DNA from: an uncultured Sutterella sp.
GTDB lineage: Bacteria; Pseudomonadota; Gammaproteobacteria; Burkholderiales; Burkholderiaceae_F
Assembly: GCA_949282745.1 (NCBI GenBank)
Contig: CASDQM010000026.1
Coordinates: forward strand, 1-64,000
Direction of reading: 5' to 3'
DNA length: 64,000 nt
The notes beneath the pieces were generated by a model. That model saw nothing but the letters and a program-made list of their open reading frames with translations, was not told the origin of the DNA and made no database searches. Numbering within the stretch: the stretch's first letter is position 1; each line of letters opens with the position of its first letter. The position numbers were made by a program, and so were the translations under genes. Below, one piece after another: positions 8,051 to 17,093 of this stretch.

Positions 8051-9369
8051 GCTTCTTCTCCTGTCTTTTCCTTTGCGACACCGATCCAGCCCGCGGCATC
8101 TTCCTCGGGACGATCGATCTCCGTCATTTTACGGGCCATCACGTTCTGACGGGTGCGCATCTTCTTGAGACTCGCCTGCGCCTCGTCGAATTTCTTTGAA
8201 ACGTGCTCGAACTGTTCGCAAAAGAGTCCGAATTCCGCCTTGACGTCTCCGAGGAGCCGCCAGATCTCGGCGGAGCGCGCCTCGATCGCGAGCGTGACGA
8301 ACCCCATCTGCAGACTGTTGAGAAGGGCCGCCAACACCGTCGGCCCCGCGGGCGTGATGCGGTAGTCTTTCTGCAGACGCTCGAACATGCCGTCGGTGCG
8401 GAGCACTTCCGCGTAGAGCGATTCGGACGGCAAAAAGAGAACGGCGAACTCCGTCGTCACGGGCGGGCGCACATATTTCTCGCGAATCGACTTCGCCTGC
8501 GCGAGCACCGCCTTGGCCAGGGCCTTCTGCGTGGCCTCTTCGGCCGCGCGGTCGGAAGCTTCGCGGGCGGCCAAAAGCCGCTCAAAGTCCTCCATCGGGA
8601 ATTTCGCGTCGATCGGAAGCCAGCAGGGCTCGCCCTCAATGCGGCCGGGGAGCTTCACGGCGAAGTCCACCGCTTCGCGCGAGGCGGAATCAAGACGGAC
8701 CTGCGACGCGAACTGCTCGGGGGCAAGGAGGTCGGAGAGAAGCCTTGCAAGCTGCACTTCGCCGAAATTCCCGCGGGTCTTCACGTTCGTGAGCACCCCC
8801 TGAAGGTCCCGGACGCTCTGCGCCATGAGCCGCATTTCGCCCAGGCCCTTTTGCACGAGGCCGAGCTTGTCGTCGACCGTGCGGAAACTCTCCGTGAGGC
8901 GCTCCGAGAGCGTTCGGTCAAGCTTTTCCGCCACCGTTTCGCGGATCTTCTCGAGCTTGGCTTCATTGCCGAGCGTGATTTTTTCGAGCGCCTCCGAAAG
9001 GCGCCCTTCCATCTGACGGCTCTGCGCTCCCTGCAGGTCGCTCAGCTCCCGAAAGCGGGCTTCGAGCTGCGCAAGGGTCGCCCGCACGGCGTCGGTCATC
9101 CCGTTTACGGCGACGAGCCCCGACTTCTGGGCCTCTCCCATGTGGTGGAAATACTGCGTGAGCGTCGCCACCTGGCGCTGCTCCAAAGCACGCACGGTTT
9201 CGCGCAGTCTCTCCTCGCGCGCGAGCACGGCGTCCGACACCTGGTCGGCCGCGATTTCGGCGTAGCGCCCCATGGAGAAACTCCGCACGAGGAGGATCAC
9301 GAGCAAAAGGACGGCAAGGGCGAGGAGCCCCGCCAGGACCCAGAGAAGCGTTTCGGTCGTCACGATCAA
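8047..9369 (-). CDS. rmuC: RmuC-family DNA recombination protein
   Basis: The 440-residue protein has an N-terminal membrane anchor (LLWVLAGLLALAVLLLVILL, residues 9-28), a long coiled-coil region to about residue 180, and the conserved RmuC core with NVKTRGNFGEVQL, LPIDAKFPMEDFERL and VLFLPSESLYAEVLR. RmuC limits rearrangements at inverted repeats; the core is nuclease-like. Length is typical. It lies 12 bases downstream of the antiporter gene and overlaps mdaB by 4 bases. Confidence 0.9.
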   Translation of the reverse strand: MIVTTETLLWVLAGLLALAVLLLVILLVRSFSMGRYAEIAADQVSDAVLAREERLRETVRALEQRQVATLTQYFHHMGEAQKSGLVAVNGMTDAVRATLAQLEARFRELSDLQGAQSRQMEGRLSEALEKITLGNEAKLEKIRETVAEKLDRTLSERLTESFRTVDDKLGLVQKGLGEMRLMAQSVRDLQGVLTNVKTRGNFGEVQLARLLSDLLAPEQFASQVRLDSASREAVDFAVKLPGRIEGEPCWLPIDAKFPMEDFERLLAAREASDRAAEEATQKALAKAVLAQAKSIREKYVRPPVTTEFAVLFLPSESLYAEVLRTDGMFERLQKDYRITPAGPTVLAALLNSLQMGFVTLAIEARSAEIWRLLGDVKAEFGLFCEQFEHVSKKFDEAQASLKKMRTRQNVMARKMTEIDRPEEDAAGWIGVAKEKTGEEA

Positions 9370-9381
9370 AGTTGGGATTGG

Positions 9382-11208
9382 TTATTCGGCGCGGCCGCGA
9401 CGGCGCAGGCCCCGGACAATGCGCGGGTAAGCATTGCGAAAGGTTTCGGCGATGCCTTCCTGGGCGTCATCGTCCTCTTCAAGTCCTTCCGTCTTGGGTT
9501 TCTTCGGCTTTTCCGCCGCGTCCGCGGCGGCGGCCGCAAGGCAGAAGCTCGTCGCCAGCGTGTCGCTTACGACCGTGACGTTCGAAAGATCCGCAAAGGC
9601 CTCTTCGCTGTCGAAGTGTTCGGTGCGGATGACGACGGGAAGGCCAGGATTAAGGTCCGAAGCGAGCTTGGCGATGTGGCGCGACTTCGCGACGGTCTCG
9701 CCCGTCACGACGAGAACCGAGGCCGAGGTGATGCGCGCCTGCACGAGGAGCATCGGATCGGTCGGATCGCCCGTGAGAAACGCGATCGTCTCGCGCGAAA
9801 GATCGACGTCGTAGTCGGACTCGCGCTCGGGCGAAATGAGCACCACCGGGAACTTGCGTTCGATGAGGCTTTCGACCACGCCTGGCACGCGTTCGTCCAT
9901 CCCGATCACGATCGCTTCGCCGCCGCGGCGAAGGGTCTTCGCGGGCGCGGGATCTTCAGCGTGACCGATCGTGGGAATCGCGCGCGAGGCGGCGTGCCGC
10001 GCCCAGGGCCAGCGCACGACGAAGCGGTTCGTAAGGAGCGGAATCAGGCGGAAGACGAAGGGATTGAGCGCGATCGTGAGGATCGAGGCTCCCACGATGA
10101 GGCTCATCACCTTCTGGTCGGCGAGCCCCAGGGCAATCCCCTGTCCCGCGACGATGTAGGAAAATTCTCCGATCTGCGCGAGCGACGCCGCCACGGTGAA
10201 GGCGGTCTTCAAAGGCCACTTGAGAAGAAGTACGAGCCCGAAGCTCACGCTCGTCGTGCCGCAGAGGATGATCAGAACGATGAGGAGGATTTCGTAGGGA
10301 TCCTCCATGAAGATGTGCCAGTCGAGCATCATCCCGACCGAGACGAAAAAGAGGACCGAGAAGGCGTCCTGGAGCGGCAGCGCGTTCGTCGCGGCGCGCT
10401 TGGCGTAACGGCTCTCGCGCATCACCATGCCCGCAAGGAAGGCCCCCAGGGCGTAGCTCACGTTGAAGAAGACGCCCGCCGCGTACGCGATGCCGAGCGC
10501 CAACGCCAGAACCGCGAGCGTGAAGAGTTCTCGCGAGCCCGTCATGGCGACGCGCTTCAGAATGAAGGGAATGAGTCGACGGCCGCCGCCCAGCATCAGG
10601 AAGGCGAAGAGCGCCACGCCCGCGAGGGTCGAGAGAACGTTCCCCACGATCGCGCGGCCGTCAATGGAGCCGTTCGAGAGCATCACCGACGCAAAGGGCG
10701 GCAGGAGCACGAGGATGATGACCGTCACGAGGTCCTGCACGATGAGCCAGCCCATGGCGACGCGGCCTTCGGGCGCGTTCGTGAGCTTCGCCATTTCGAG
10801 GGCCTTCGTCACCACCACCGTCGAAGCGCAGGAGAGCGTGAGGCCGAAGAGCGTGGCGCTTCCCGCGCCCCAGTCCCAAAAGCCCCAGGCAAAGAGCGCC
10901 CCGAGAAGAATGATGAGGAGCATCTGCAGGAGCGCGCCCGGCAGGGCCACGCCCTTTACGGCGAGAAGATCGCGCACGGAAAAGTGCAGACCCACGCCCA
11001 CCATCAGGAGCATCACGCCCACTTCCGCGAGCTGTTCCGTCACCGAACGGTCCACCGGCGGGAGCCACGGGAAGAACTGCACGAAAACGCCCGAGAGCAG
11101 ATAGCCGACCAGGGCCGGCATCTTGAAGTAGCGTTCGGCCAAATACCCGAAGACGAGCGCCAATCCGAAGGCGCCGACAAGGCTGGTGACGAGCGGAAGA
11201 TTCTGCAT
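9382..11208 (-). CDS. CPA2 cation:proton antiporter, YbaL/Kef-like
   Basis: The 608-residue protein has an N-terminal Na+/H+ exchanger domain of about 12 helices (residues 5-395), with family motifs MVGVGLHF, LSCASTVVVTKALE and FFVSVGMMLDW. A C-terminal cytoplasmic domain placed like TrkA-N/RCK begins near residue 425 (AIVIGMDERVPG). The usual GxGxxG nucleotide loop is absent there, so NAD(H) gating may be lost. The tail is acidic and low in complexity. It probably exchanges K+ or Na+ for protons at the inner membrane. It heads the antiporter-rmuC-mdaB unit; the presence of mdaB, a quinone reductase, recalls Kef ancillary quinone reductases but may be coincidence. Confidence 0.85.
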   Translation of the reverse strand: MQNLPLVTSLVGAFGLALVFGYLAERYFKMPALVGYLLSGVFVQFFPWLPPVDRSVTEQLAEVGVMLLMVGVGLHFSVRDLLAVKGVALPGALLQMLLIILLGALFAWGFWDWGAGSATLFGLTLSCASTVVVTKALEMAKLTNAPEGRVAMGWLIVQDLVTVIILVLLPPFASVMLSNGSIDGRAIVGNVLSTLAGVALFAFLMLGGGRRLIPFILKRVAMTGSRELFTLAVLALALGIAYAAGVFFNVSYALGAFLAGMVMRESRYAKRAATNALPLQDAFSVLFFVSVGMMLDWHIFMEDPYEILLIVLIILCGTTSVSFGLVLLLKWPLKTAFTVAASLAQIGEFSYIVAGQGIALGLADQKVMSLIVGASILTIALNPFVFRLIPLLTNRFVVRWPWARHAASRAIPTIGHAEDPAPAKTLRRGGEAIVIGMDERVPGVVESLIERKFPVVLISPERESDYDVDLSRETIAFLTGDPTDPMLLVQARITSASVLVVTGETVAKSRHIAKLASDLNPGLPVVIRTEHFDSEEAFADLSNVTVVSDTLATSFCLAAAAADAAEKPKKPKTEGLEEDDDAQEGIAETFRNAYPRIVRGLRRRGRAE

Positions 11209-11426
11209 GCGGACTCGAAGAAAAAGGCGAAAAAAGGACGCCGTATATTACAGCAGAATTTTTCGACGGCTTGGCTTGGGAAGTCGCCGCCGCAGGGGAA
11301 GTCGGAACCGTTTCTCTTCTATTTTCGTGATCGGCCGTCCTGAAGGACTTCCCGCGCAAGACCTACGCAAAGACCTTGCCGGAATCGACAGAGTGTTTCC
11401 GTTGGTTACGCGAGACGCCGGACAAG

Positions 11427-11462
11427 AAAAAGCCCCGGCGGGCGGAAAACCCGTCGAGGCTT
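11427..11462 (-). terminator. terminator of the BMP lipoprotein gene
   Basis: On the minus strand the imperfect stem AGCCTCGACGGG / CCCGCCGGGGCT is followed by TTTTTC. It lies 24 bases past the stop of the substrate-binding protein gene. The rest of 11209-11485 shows no gene. Confidence 0.75.
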
Positions 11463-11485
11463 CGAAACTCGTCAAGAGCGGCAGA

Positions 11486-12631
11486 TTAGTTCGTCGGAAC
11501 CTTGCCCGCAACGCCCTGAACGAAGTAGTTCATGTTGAGGAGCTCCTGGTCGGTCGCGGTCTTGCCTTCCGGAACGACGACCTTGCCTTCGTTCGTCACG
11601 ATCGGACCCGTGAACGGATGGAATTCGCGCTTCTCCATCTTCGCCATCGTGGCGTTGATGTCGTCCACCACGGCCTTCGGAGCGTTCGGCGTGACGGCTT
11701 CGAGGTCGATCATGTGTTCAGGCGCACCGCCCCAGGTCGGGGTGTTGTTCCAGGTGCCGTCGAGAACCATCTGGATGCGCTTCGTGTAGTACTCGTCCCA
11801 GAGGTGCACGACGCCCGCCTGCAGCATCGTGGGCGCGGCCTTCTTCATGGCGGAGTTGTAGGAGATGACCGGAATCTTGGCTTCTTCGCAGGTGGCGGCG
11901 ACGGCGGTCGAGTTCGTGTGATGCGTGATCACGTCGGCATTCTGGCCGATAAGGGACTTCGTCGCGTCGGTTTCCTTGCCCGGGTCATACCAGGAGGAGG
12001 TCCACACCACGCGGACTTCGACGTTCGGGTTCACCGAACGGGCGCCGAGCGTGTAGGCGTTGATGCCGCGCAGAACTTCCGGAATCGGGAAGGCGGCGAC
12101 GTAGCCGAGGATGTTCGTCTTCGTCGTGGCGCCTGCGAGCTTGCCGGCGAGGTAGCGGCTTTCATAGAAGCGCGCCGTATAGTTCGTGACGTTCTTGTCG
12201 GTCTTGTAGCCCGTGGCATGTTCGAAGATCACGTCCGGGAATTCCTTGGCGACCTTCATGAGCGAATTCATGTAGCCGAACGACGTCGCGAAGATGAGCT
12301 TGTTGCCCTGCGAGGCGAGGTCGCGGATCACGCGTTCCGCGTCGGCGTTTTCGGGAATGTTTTCGAGCCAGGTGACCTTGATCTTGTCCCCAAAGTGCTT
12401 TTCAACCGCCTGACGGCCCTTGTCATGCTGGGAGGACCAGCCTTCTTCGTTGGCCGGGCTCACGTAAACGAAGGCCACCTTGAGGGGACCCGAAGCCTCC
12501 GCCTTGGCGGCGGGGGCGGACGAAGCCGCCGGGGCGGGCTGAGCCGTCTTCGGCTCTTCCTTGCCGCAGGCCGTCAAAAGAAGCGCGGTGGCGGAAGCCA
12601 CGGCGACCTTGATCAAAGTACGCTTTTGCAT
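11486..12631 (-). CDS. BMP-family (PnrA/Med-like) ABC substrate-binding lipoprotein
   Basis: The 381-residue basic membrane protein has a lipoprotein signal (MQKRTLIKV through LLLTAC), a Pro/Ala-rich linker (residues 24-48) and the BMP fold beginning LKVAFVYVSPANEEGW. Family members bind purine nucleosides and deliver them to the ATPase and permeases encoded just upstream on the same strand. ATG 12631 is used; a TTG one codon earlier is the other possibility. It lies about 180 bases downstream of the second permease gene and has its own terminator, so it may be transcribed separately and more strongly. The ligand is inferred from family, not demonstrated. Confidence 0.88.
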   Translation of the reverse strand: MQKRTLIKVAVASATALLLTACGKEEPKTAQPAPAASSAPAAKAEASGPLKVAFVYVSPANEEGWSSQHDKGRQAVEKHFGDKIKVTWLENIPENADAERVIRDLASQGNKLIFATSFGYMNSLMKVAKEFPDVIFEHATGYKTDKNVTNYTARFYESRYLAGKLAGATTKTNILGYVAAFPIPEVLRGINAYTLGARSVNPNVEVRVVWTSSWYDPGKETDATKSLIGQNADVITHHTNSTAVAATCEEAKIPVISYNSAMKKAAPTMLQAGVVHLWDEYYTKRIQMVLDGTWNNTPTWGGAPEHMIDLEAVTPNAPKAVVDDINATMAKMEKREFHPFTGPIVTNEGKVVVPEGKTATDQELLNMNYFVQGVAGKVPTN

Positions 12632-12763
12632 CAAAGATCTCCAAGGAGAATGGTGAAAAATTTTGCCCGTATTGTAAGGAAGAAGCCCTAGTCGTAGAAG
12701 GGGTAAAGCCCCATTTTTCCTTTCTTTTTTCTTTCAGGAAAGATACTTTCGGAACCGCCCACG

Positions 12764-12790
12764 AAAAAGGGAGCCCGAAGGCTCCCCCTT
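12764..12790 (-). terminator. terminator after the ABC permease genes
   Basis: Minus-strand stem GGGAGCC / GGCTCCC with a TTCG tetraloop is followed by TTTTTCG. It closes the ATPase-permease-permease unit before the binding-protein gene. Confidence 0.85.
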
Positions 12791-12807
12791 TGCGATCCTT
12801 TCGAATC

Positions 12808-13728
12808 TCAGTGATTCGGCTGGAAGGGTTTCCCGAGCGAAGCCGGGACGTTCAGGCGAATCCACTCGGGATTGCGCGAGATGAGCACCAGCACGAGAAT
12901 CGTCGCGAGGTACGGCGTCATCGCCATGAACTGCGGCGGAACGGCGATCCCCATCCCCTGGAAGGCGAACTGCAGCATCGTGACGCCGCCGAAGAGATAC
13001 GCCCCGAAGATGACGCGCGCCGGACGCCAGGTGGCGAACGTGACGAGCGCGAGCGCGATCCAGCCGCGGCCCGCCGTCATGCCTTCCACCCAGAGCGGCG
13101 TGTAGACGAGCGACAGATAGGCGCCGGCAAGACCGGCCATGGAGGCGCCGAAGACGACCGCGTAGAGGCGGATGCGGCGCACGGGATAGCCCAAGGCATA
13201 AGCCGATTCCGGCGACTCGCCCACGGCGCGCAGAATCAGGCCGCCGCGCGTCTTAAAGAGGAAGTACCAGACGAGCGCGAGAAGAATGAGCGCGATATAG
13301 ACGAAGGCGTGAAGCGAGAAGAACGCCGGCCCGAAGAAGGGAATGTCTTCGAGGAAGGGAATCCCCAGAGGCGCGCGCGAAGGCAACGCCGCCCCCTGCA
13401 TGGGCTGCCCGATGAAGGCAGAAAGCCCCGTGCCGAAGAGCGCGAGCGCCAGACCCGCCGCGTACTGATTCGCATGAATGCCGATCGTAAAGAAAGCGAA
13501 AAGAAGTCCGAGGAGCATGCCGACCGCAAAGCCCGCGGCGAAACCGAGCGCGAAGCTTCCCGTCGAGAGCGTCACGCCGAAGCCCGTGACCGCACCCATG
13601 AGCATGATCCCTTCGATACCGAGGTTCAAGACGCCCGACTTCTCATGAATGAGAATGCCGACGGCGGCGATGAGCAACGGCGTCCCCGCGTTGAGCGTGG
13701 AGGAAATGATCGAAGCCAAGAGTTCCAT
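12808..13728 (-). CDS. ABC permease, nucleoside importer subunit 2 (YufQ-like)
   Basis: This 306-residue BPD_transp_2 family inner-membrane permease has about eight hydrophobic segments. It carries the family signature GVLNLGIEGIMLMGA near residue 33 and GESPESAYALGYPV in the cytoplasmic loop that contacts the ATPase. With the preceding permease (stop and start abut at 13728/13729) it would form the heterodimeric channel of a BMP-dependent nucleoside importer. Confidence 0.88.
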   Translation of the reverse strand: MELLASIISSTLNAGTPLLIAAVGILIHEKSGVLNLGIEGIMLMGAVTGFGVTLSTGSFALGFAAGFAVGMLLGLLFAFFTIGIHANQYAAGLALALFGTGLSAFIGQPMQGAALPSRAPLGIPFLEDIPFFGPAFFSLHAFVYIALILLALVWYFLFKTRGGLILRAVGESPESAYALGYPVRRIRLYAVVFGASMAGLAGAYLSLVYTPLWVEGMTAGRGWIALALVTFATWRPARVIFGAYLFGGVTMLQFAFQGMGIAVPPQFMAMTPYLATILVLVLISRNPEWIRLNVPASLGKPFQPNH

Positions 13729-14808
13729 TTACTTTGCCTCCTTGAAGCCCACCCAGCGGAGGCGGTAGAGAATCATCGTGTCGCACGCGAGGATGAAGAA
13801 GAGCAAGAGGCCCTGATAGACGCCCGTGATCGAGGCGGGCAGACCCAGACGGCTCTGCGCCAGTTCGCCCCCGAGGTAAAAGAGCGCCATGATGAAGGCC
13901 GCGGGAATGCAGCCGAGCGGCGCAAGGCGTCCGACGAAGGCCACGATGATGGCCGCAAAGCCGTAGCCCGGGCTGATCGTGGGCGTGAGCTGCCCCAGAG
14001 GACCCGTCGCTTCGATGCCGCCCGCGAGACCGGCGAGCGCGCCCGAAATCAGCATCGAGGCCCAGATGAGGTGACCCGGACGGTAGCCCGCATAGCGGGC
14101 CGCGAGCGGTGCCATGCCGGAAATCTTGAATTGGAAGCCGAGCGCCATCTTGTCCATCAGGATCCAGATCCCGAAGGCGGAAATGAGCGCGAGAAGCGCC
14201 CCCGCATGAAGGCGCGTGCCTTCGATGAGGACGGGAAGGAGAGCCCCGGAATCAAAGAGCCGCGTCTGCGGGAAACCGAAACCCTGCGGATCGCGCATCG
14301 GACCCTGCACGGCCCAGGCAAGCAGAAGCTGCGCCACGTAGACGAGCATGAGGCTCACGAGAATTTCGTTGGCGTGGAAGCGGTGACGCAAAAGGGCCGT
14401 GATGCCGCCCCAAACGGCGCCCCCGAGAGCGGAGGCAAGCATGACGAGGATCACGAAGGCGGGACCCGTAGTCGAGTCGGCGCAAAGCGCCACGGCGCCG
14501 CCCGCGATCGCGCCCGCGATCAGCTGCCCTTCGGCGCCGATGTTCCAGACGTTCGCGCGGAAGCACACCACGAGACCGACCGAGCAGAGAAGAAGCGGCG
14601 TCATCTTGACGGCGATTTCCGTCCAGCCGCGCACCGTCGCGAGCGGTTCAACGAAGAAGGTCCGCAACGCCACGATCGGATCCTGACCGAGGAGCGCAAA
14701 GAGCACGGCGCCCGTCACCACCGTCAGAAGAATCGCCACGACGGGGCTCACCCAGCGAAGAGAACGGGCGGGTTCGGGCCGCGCCGTCATTTGAATGGGA
14801 AAATTCAT
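13729..14808 (-). CDS. ABC permease, nucleoside importer subunit 1 (YufP-like)
   Basis: The 359-residue membrane protein of the BPD_transp_2 family has about ten hydrophobic segments. Family sequences include NVWNIGAEGQLIAGA (near residue 87) and HANEILVSLMLVYVAQLLL (residues about 138-156). It is the partner of the downstream permease. Its ATG overlaps the stop of the ATPase gene by four bases (14805-14808), showing translational coupling in the order ATPase, permease 1, permease 2. Confidence 0.88.
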   Translation of the reverse strand: MNFPIQMTARPEPARSLRWVSPVVAILLTVVTGAVLFALLGQDPIVALRTFFVEPLATVRGWTEIAVKMTPLLLCSVGLVVCFRANVWNIGAEGQLIAGAIAGGAVALCADSTTGPAFVILVMLASALGGAVWGGITALLRHRFHANEILVSLMLVYVAQLLLAWAVQGPMRDPQGFGFPQTRLFDSGALLPVLIEGTRLHAGALLALISAFGIWILMDKMALGFQFKISGMAPLAARYAGYRPGHLIWASMLISGALAGLAGGIEATGPLGQLTPTISPGYGFAAIIVAFVGRLAPLGCIPAAFIMALFYLGGELAQSRLGLPASITGVYQGLLLFFILACDTMILYRLRWVGFKEAK

Positions 14809-16331
14809 GCCGCCTCCTCACTGTTGGAATTCTTATGGCCCGGGCCGCCCGGCCAGAGACCGGACATCCACCGGCCGACCTCTTCGATGTTGAGGCTTCC
14901 CTTGGGCACGGCGGGCGAGAGATGTCCGCGATACATGACCGCGATGCGGTCTGAAATTTCAAAGAGCTCGTCGATTTCTTCCGAAACGACGATGATCGCG
15001 GCGCCCTCGCTGCGAAGACGCATGAGCGAATTGCGGATGACGGCGGCGGCGCCCACGTCGACGCCCCAAGTCGGCTGATTGACGAGGAGCACCTTGGGGC
15101 GCTGAAGGATTTCGCGGCCCATGATGAATTTCTGCAGATTGCCGCCCGAGAGACCGCCCGCGTGCTTTTCCACCGACGGGGTCTTCACGTGGAAGCGCTC
15201 CACGACCTTCTTGGCGAAGTCGCGCGCCTTCTTGCGAAGGATGAAGCCCTTTTCCACGAAGTCGTCGCCCGTGAGGTAGGTGTTGACGCGAAGCGGAAGA
15301 TCGGGAACCGCGGCGTGACCGAGGCGCTGTTCGGGGACATAGCGCAGGCCCAGAGCACGACGCTCCTTCGTGTCGAGGTGACCCACGGGCTTCCCGAAGA
15401 GTTCAACCGCCTTCGAGTCGGCGCGGTATTCGCCGCTCGCGGCGGACATGAAGCGCGCCTGGCCGTTTCCGGAAATGCCGGCGATCCCGACGATTTCCCC
15501 TGCGTGCACGCTGAGGAGAATGTTCTGAATGCCGCACACGCGTTGCGTACCCGGCGCAGAAAGGTCGATCAGGCGGAACACCACGTCGCCCGGCGTCCCT
15601 TCGGCCGCGCGAACGACCGGAGGTTCCTTACCGATCATGAGGCGCGCGAGCGAATCTTCCGTTTCTTCCTTCGGATTGACGGACGCGACGATCTTCCCGG
15701 AGCGAAGCACGACGCAGCGGTCGGCGAGCTCGCGGATTTCGTCGAGCTTGTGCGAGATGAAGAGAATCGAAACGCCTTCCGAAGCGAGCTTGTGCAGAGT
15801 CACGAAGAGCTTGCGCACGGCCTGCGGCGTCAGAACCGAGGTCGGTTCGTCCAGGATCAGGAGCTTCGGGCGCGTCATCAAAGCGCGGATGATCTCAACG
15901 CGTTGACGTTCGCCCATGGAGAGGTCGTGCACCACCGACTCGGGATCCACTTCGAGACCGTAGTTTTCGCCAAGGCGACGCACTTCCGAGGCGATTTCCT
16001 CGAGCGTCATCCCCTTGGCAAGGCCCAGCGCAACGTTTTCCGTCACGGTGAGCGTCTCGAAGAGCGCAAAGTGCTGATGCACCATCGCGATCCCCAGATC
16101 GCGCGCCTCCGCAGGGCTCGACACGGCCAGGGGAACGCCGTCGAAGACGATTTCCCCTTCGTCCGGCGTCATCGCACCGTAGATGATTTTCATGAGCGTG
16201 GATTTGCCGGCGCCGTTTTCGCCGAGGACGGCCAAAACTTCACCCGGAGCGATTTCCATGGACACGTGATCGTTGGCGACGATGCCCGGATACCGCTTGG
16301 TAATGTTGCGTAGCTGAAGGCGTGGTGTCAT
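14805..16331 (-). CDS. double-domain ABC ATPase of a BMP-type nucleoside importer
   Basis: The 508-residue protein has two ABC cassettes, as in RbsA/YufO-type importers. Domain 1 has Walker A GENGAGKST, signature LSMGERQR and Walker B LLILDEPTSVL. Domain 2 has a degenerate Walker A region (GISGNGQAR), signature LSGGNLQK and Walker B VLLVNQPTWGVDVG. The frame is open 38 codons upstream, but homology begins at MTPRLQLRNITKRYPG, so ATG 16331 is used. It energises import through the two permeases encoded downstream. Confidence 0.88.
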   Translation of the reverse strand: MTPRLQLRNITKRYPGIVANDHVSMEIAPGEVLAVLGENGAGKSTLMKIIYGAMTPDEGEIVFDGVPLAVSSPAEARDLGIAMVHQHFALFETLTVTENVALGLAKGMTLEEIASEVRRLGENYGLEVDPESVVHDLSMGERQRVEIIRALMTRPKLLILDEPTSVLTPQAVRKLFVTLHKLASEGVSILFISHKLDEIRELADRCVVLRSGKIVASVNPKEETEDSLARLMIGKEPPVVRAAEGTPGDVVFRLIDLSAPGTQRVCGIQNILLSVHAGEIVGIAGISGNGQARFMSAASGEYRADSKAVELFGKPVGHLDTKERRALGLRYVPEQRLGHAAVPDLPLRVNTYLTGDDFVEKGFILRKKARDFAKKVVERFHVKTPSVEKHAGGLSGGNLQKFIMGREILQRPKVLLVNQPTWGVDVGAAAVIRNSLMRLRSEGAAIIVVSEEIDELFEISDRIAVMYRGHLSPAVPKGSLNIEEVGRWMSGLWPGGPGHKNSNSEEAA

Positions 16332-16557
16332 CACAACCGAAGAATTTGGGAACGACAAAAGGCACAGCAAGCACTTCTGCTCAAGCTGCGCCACGGAGCG
16401 AAAGCATCGAAGCCCGGGGAGCGGACACGATTTTCTCGGTTGCACCGCATTCTAGGGGATTCAGCCCCCGTCTCGTGGCGGTTTCGTCATGATTTCGTCA
16501 CACTTTTTGCTTCACGTGAAGATAAATACCTTCTTCAAACTTTTTGCACGATGACTC

Positions 16558-16587
16558 TTGACAAAACCCCATCCCTCAAGATAAAAT
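16558..16587 (+). promoter_or_regulatory. sigma-70 promoter of the tRNA-Arg/tRNA-Ser pair
   Basis: TTGACA at 16558 and TAAAAT at 16582 are separated by 18 bases and end 15 bases before the tRNA-Arg gene. Confidence 0.75.
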
Positions 16588-16602
16588 TTACTTCTCTTTT
16601 GC

Positions 16603-16679
16603 GCGGCTGTAGCTCAGTTGGATAGAGTATCTGGCTACGAACCAGAGGGTCGTGGGTTCGAATCCTGCCAGCCGCGCCA
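16603..16679 (+). tRNA. tRNA-Arg (anticodon ACG)
   Basis: The 77-nt cloverleaf has acceptor GCGGCTG / CAGCCGC, D arm GCTC-GAGT, anticodon loop CTACGAA (ACG, read as ICG), T loop TTCGAAT and an encoded GCCA end. The identical sequence occurs twice more, at 54495 and 54602. Confidence 0.97.
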
Positions 16680-16691
16680 CAAAATTCGAGC

Positions 16692-16784
16692 GGAGAAGTG
16701 GCAGAGAGGTCGAATGCACACCCCTGCTAAGGGTGCAGGTCCAAAATGCGGGCCTCGGGGGTTCGAATCCCCCCTTCTCCGCCA
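16692..16784 (+). tRNA. tRNA-Ser (anticodon GCT)
   Basis: The 93-nt class II tRNA has acceptor GGAGAAG / CTTCTCC, anticodon stem CACCC/GGGTG with loop CTGCTAA, a long variable arm, T loop TTCGAAT and an encoded GCCA end. It lies 12 bases after tRNA-Arg and marks the left edge of the CRISPR-Cas island. Confidence 0.96.
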
Positions 16785-16791
16785 CCGCATC

Positions 16792-16830
16792 AAGCTCTCT
16801 CAGAGTCCCTCTGAGAGAGCTTTCTTTTTG
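16792..16830 (+). terminator. tRNA terminator overlapping the cas2 stop codon
   Basis: A 14-bp perfect stem AAGCTCTCTCAGAG / CTCTGAGAGAGCTT with loop TCC is followed by TCTTTTTG on the plus strand. The last eight codons or so and the stop of cas2 (minus strand) lie inside this hairpin. Confidence 0.9.
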
Positions 16831-17093
16831 CGTATCATCTGAAACCCCGTCACCGTCTCGATCGCCGGAGTCAAGGTCTTTTCCCATAGGACATAGCCCG
16901 GACTTTTCATTCGGCTCTCCACGATCAACATTCCGGATTCCGGCGTACAAGATTCCAACAGCTGTAAAACCACTTTTCGTGCCAAAGCATCCGCCACGCT
17001 TGAAACAAAAACATTTGGTTTTGGTTCGATGAACCACAGCTTTAACTTTCCACGCACGGCGTCCGGCAAATTCTCAGCAATTACGACTAACAT
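16800..17093 (-). CDS. cas2: Cas2e, CRISPR adaptation protein
   Basis: The 97-residue protein is of the type I-E Cas2 family: MLVVIAENLPDAVRGKLKLW (the ferredoxin-like first strand and helix) and the FVSSVADALARK stretch match CasF/Cas2e. With Cas1 it forms the integrase that inserts new spacers at the leader end. Its ATG lies inside the end of cas1 (7-base overlap). The C-terminal codons run into the bidirectional hairpin that terminates the neighbouring tRNA-Ser gene. Confidence 0.92.
   Translation of the reverse strand: MLVVIAENLPDAVRGKLKLWFIEPKPNVFVSSVADALARKVVLQLLESCTPESGMLIVESRMKSPGYVLWEKTLTPAIETVTGFQMIRKKKALSEGL

Noticed and set aside
8203..11343. 1,046-residue plus-strand frame over rmuC and the antiporter
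   Set aside because: Composition is Arg/His/Glu-rich nonsense typical of GC-driven shadows; the minus strand carries recognised genes.
12790..15078. 762-residue plus-strand frame over the ABC permeases
   Set aside because: Shadow of the membrane proteins on the other strand; no motif and no ribosome site.
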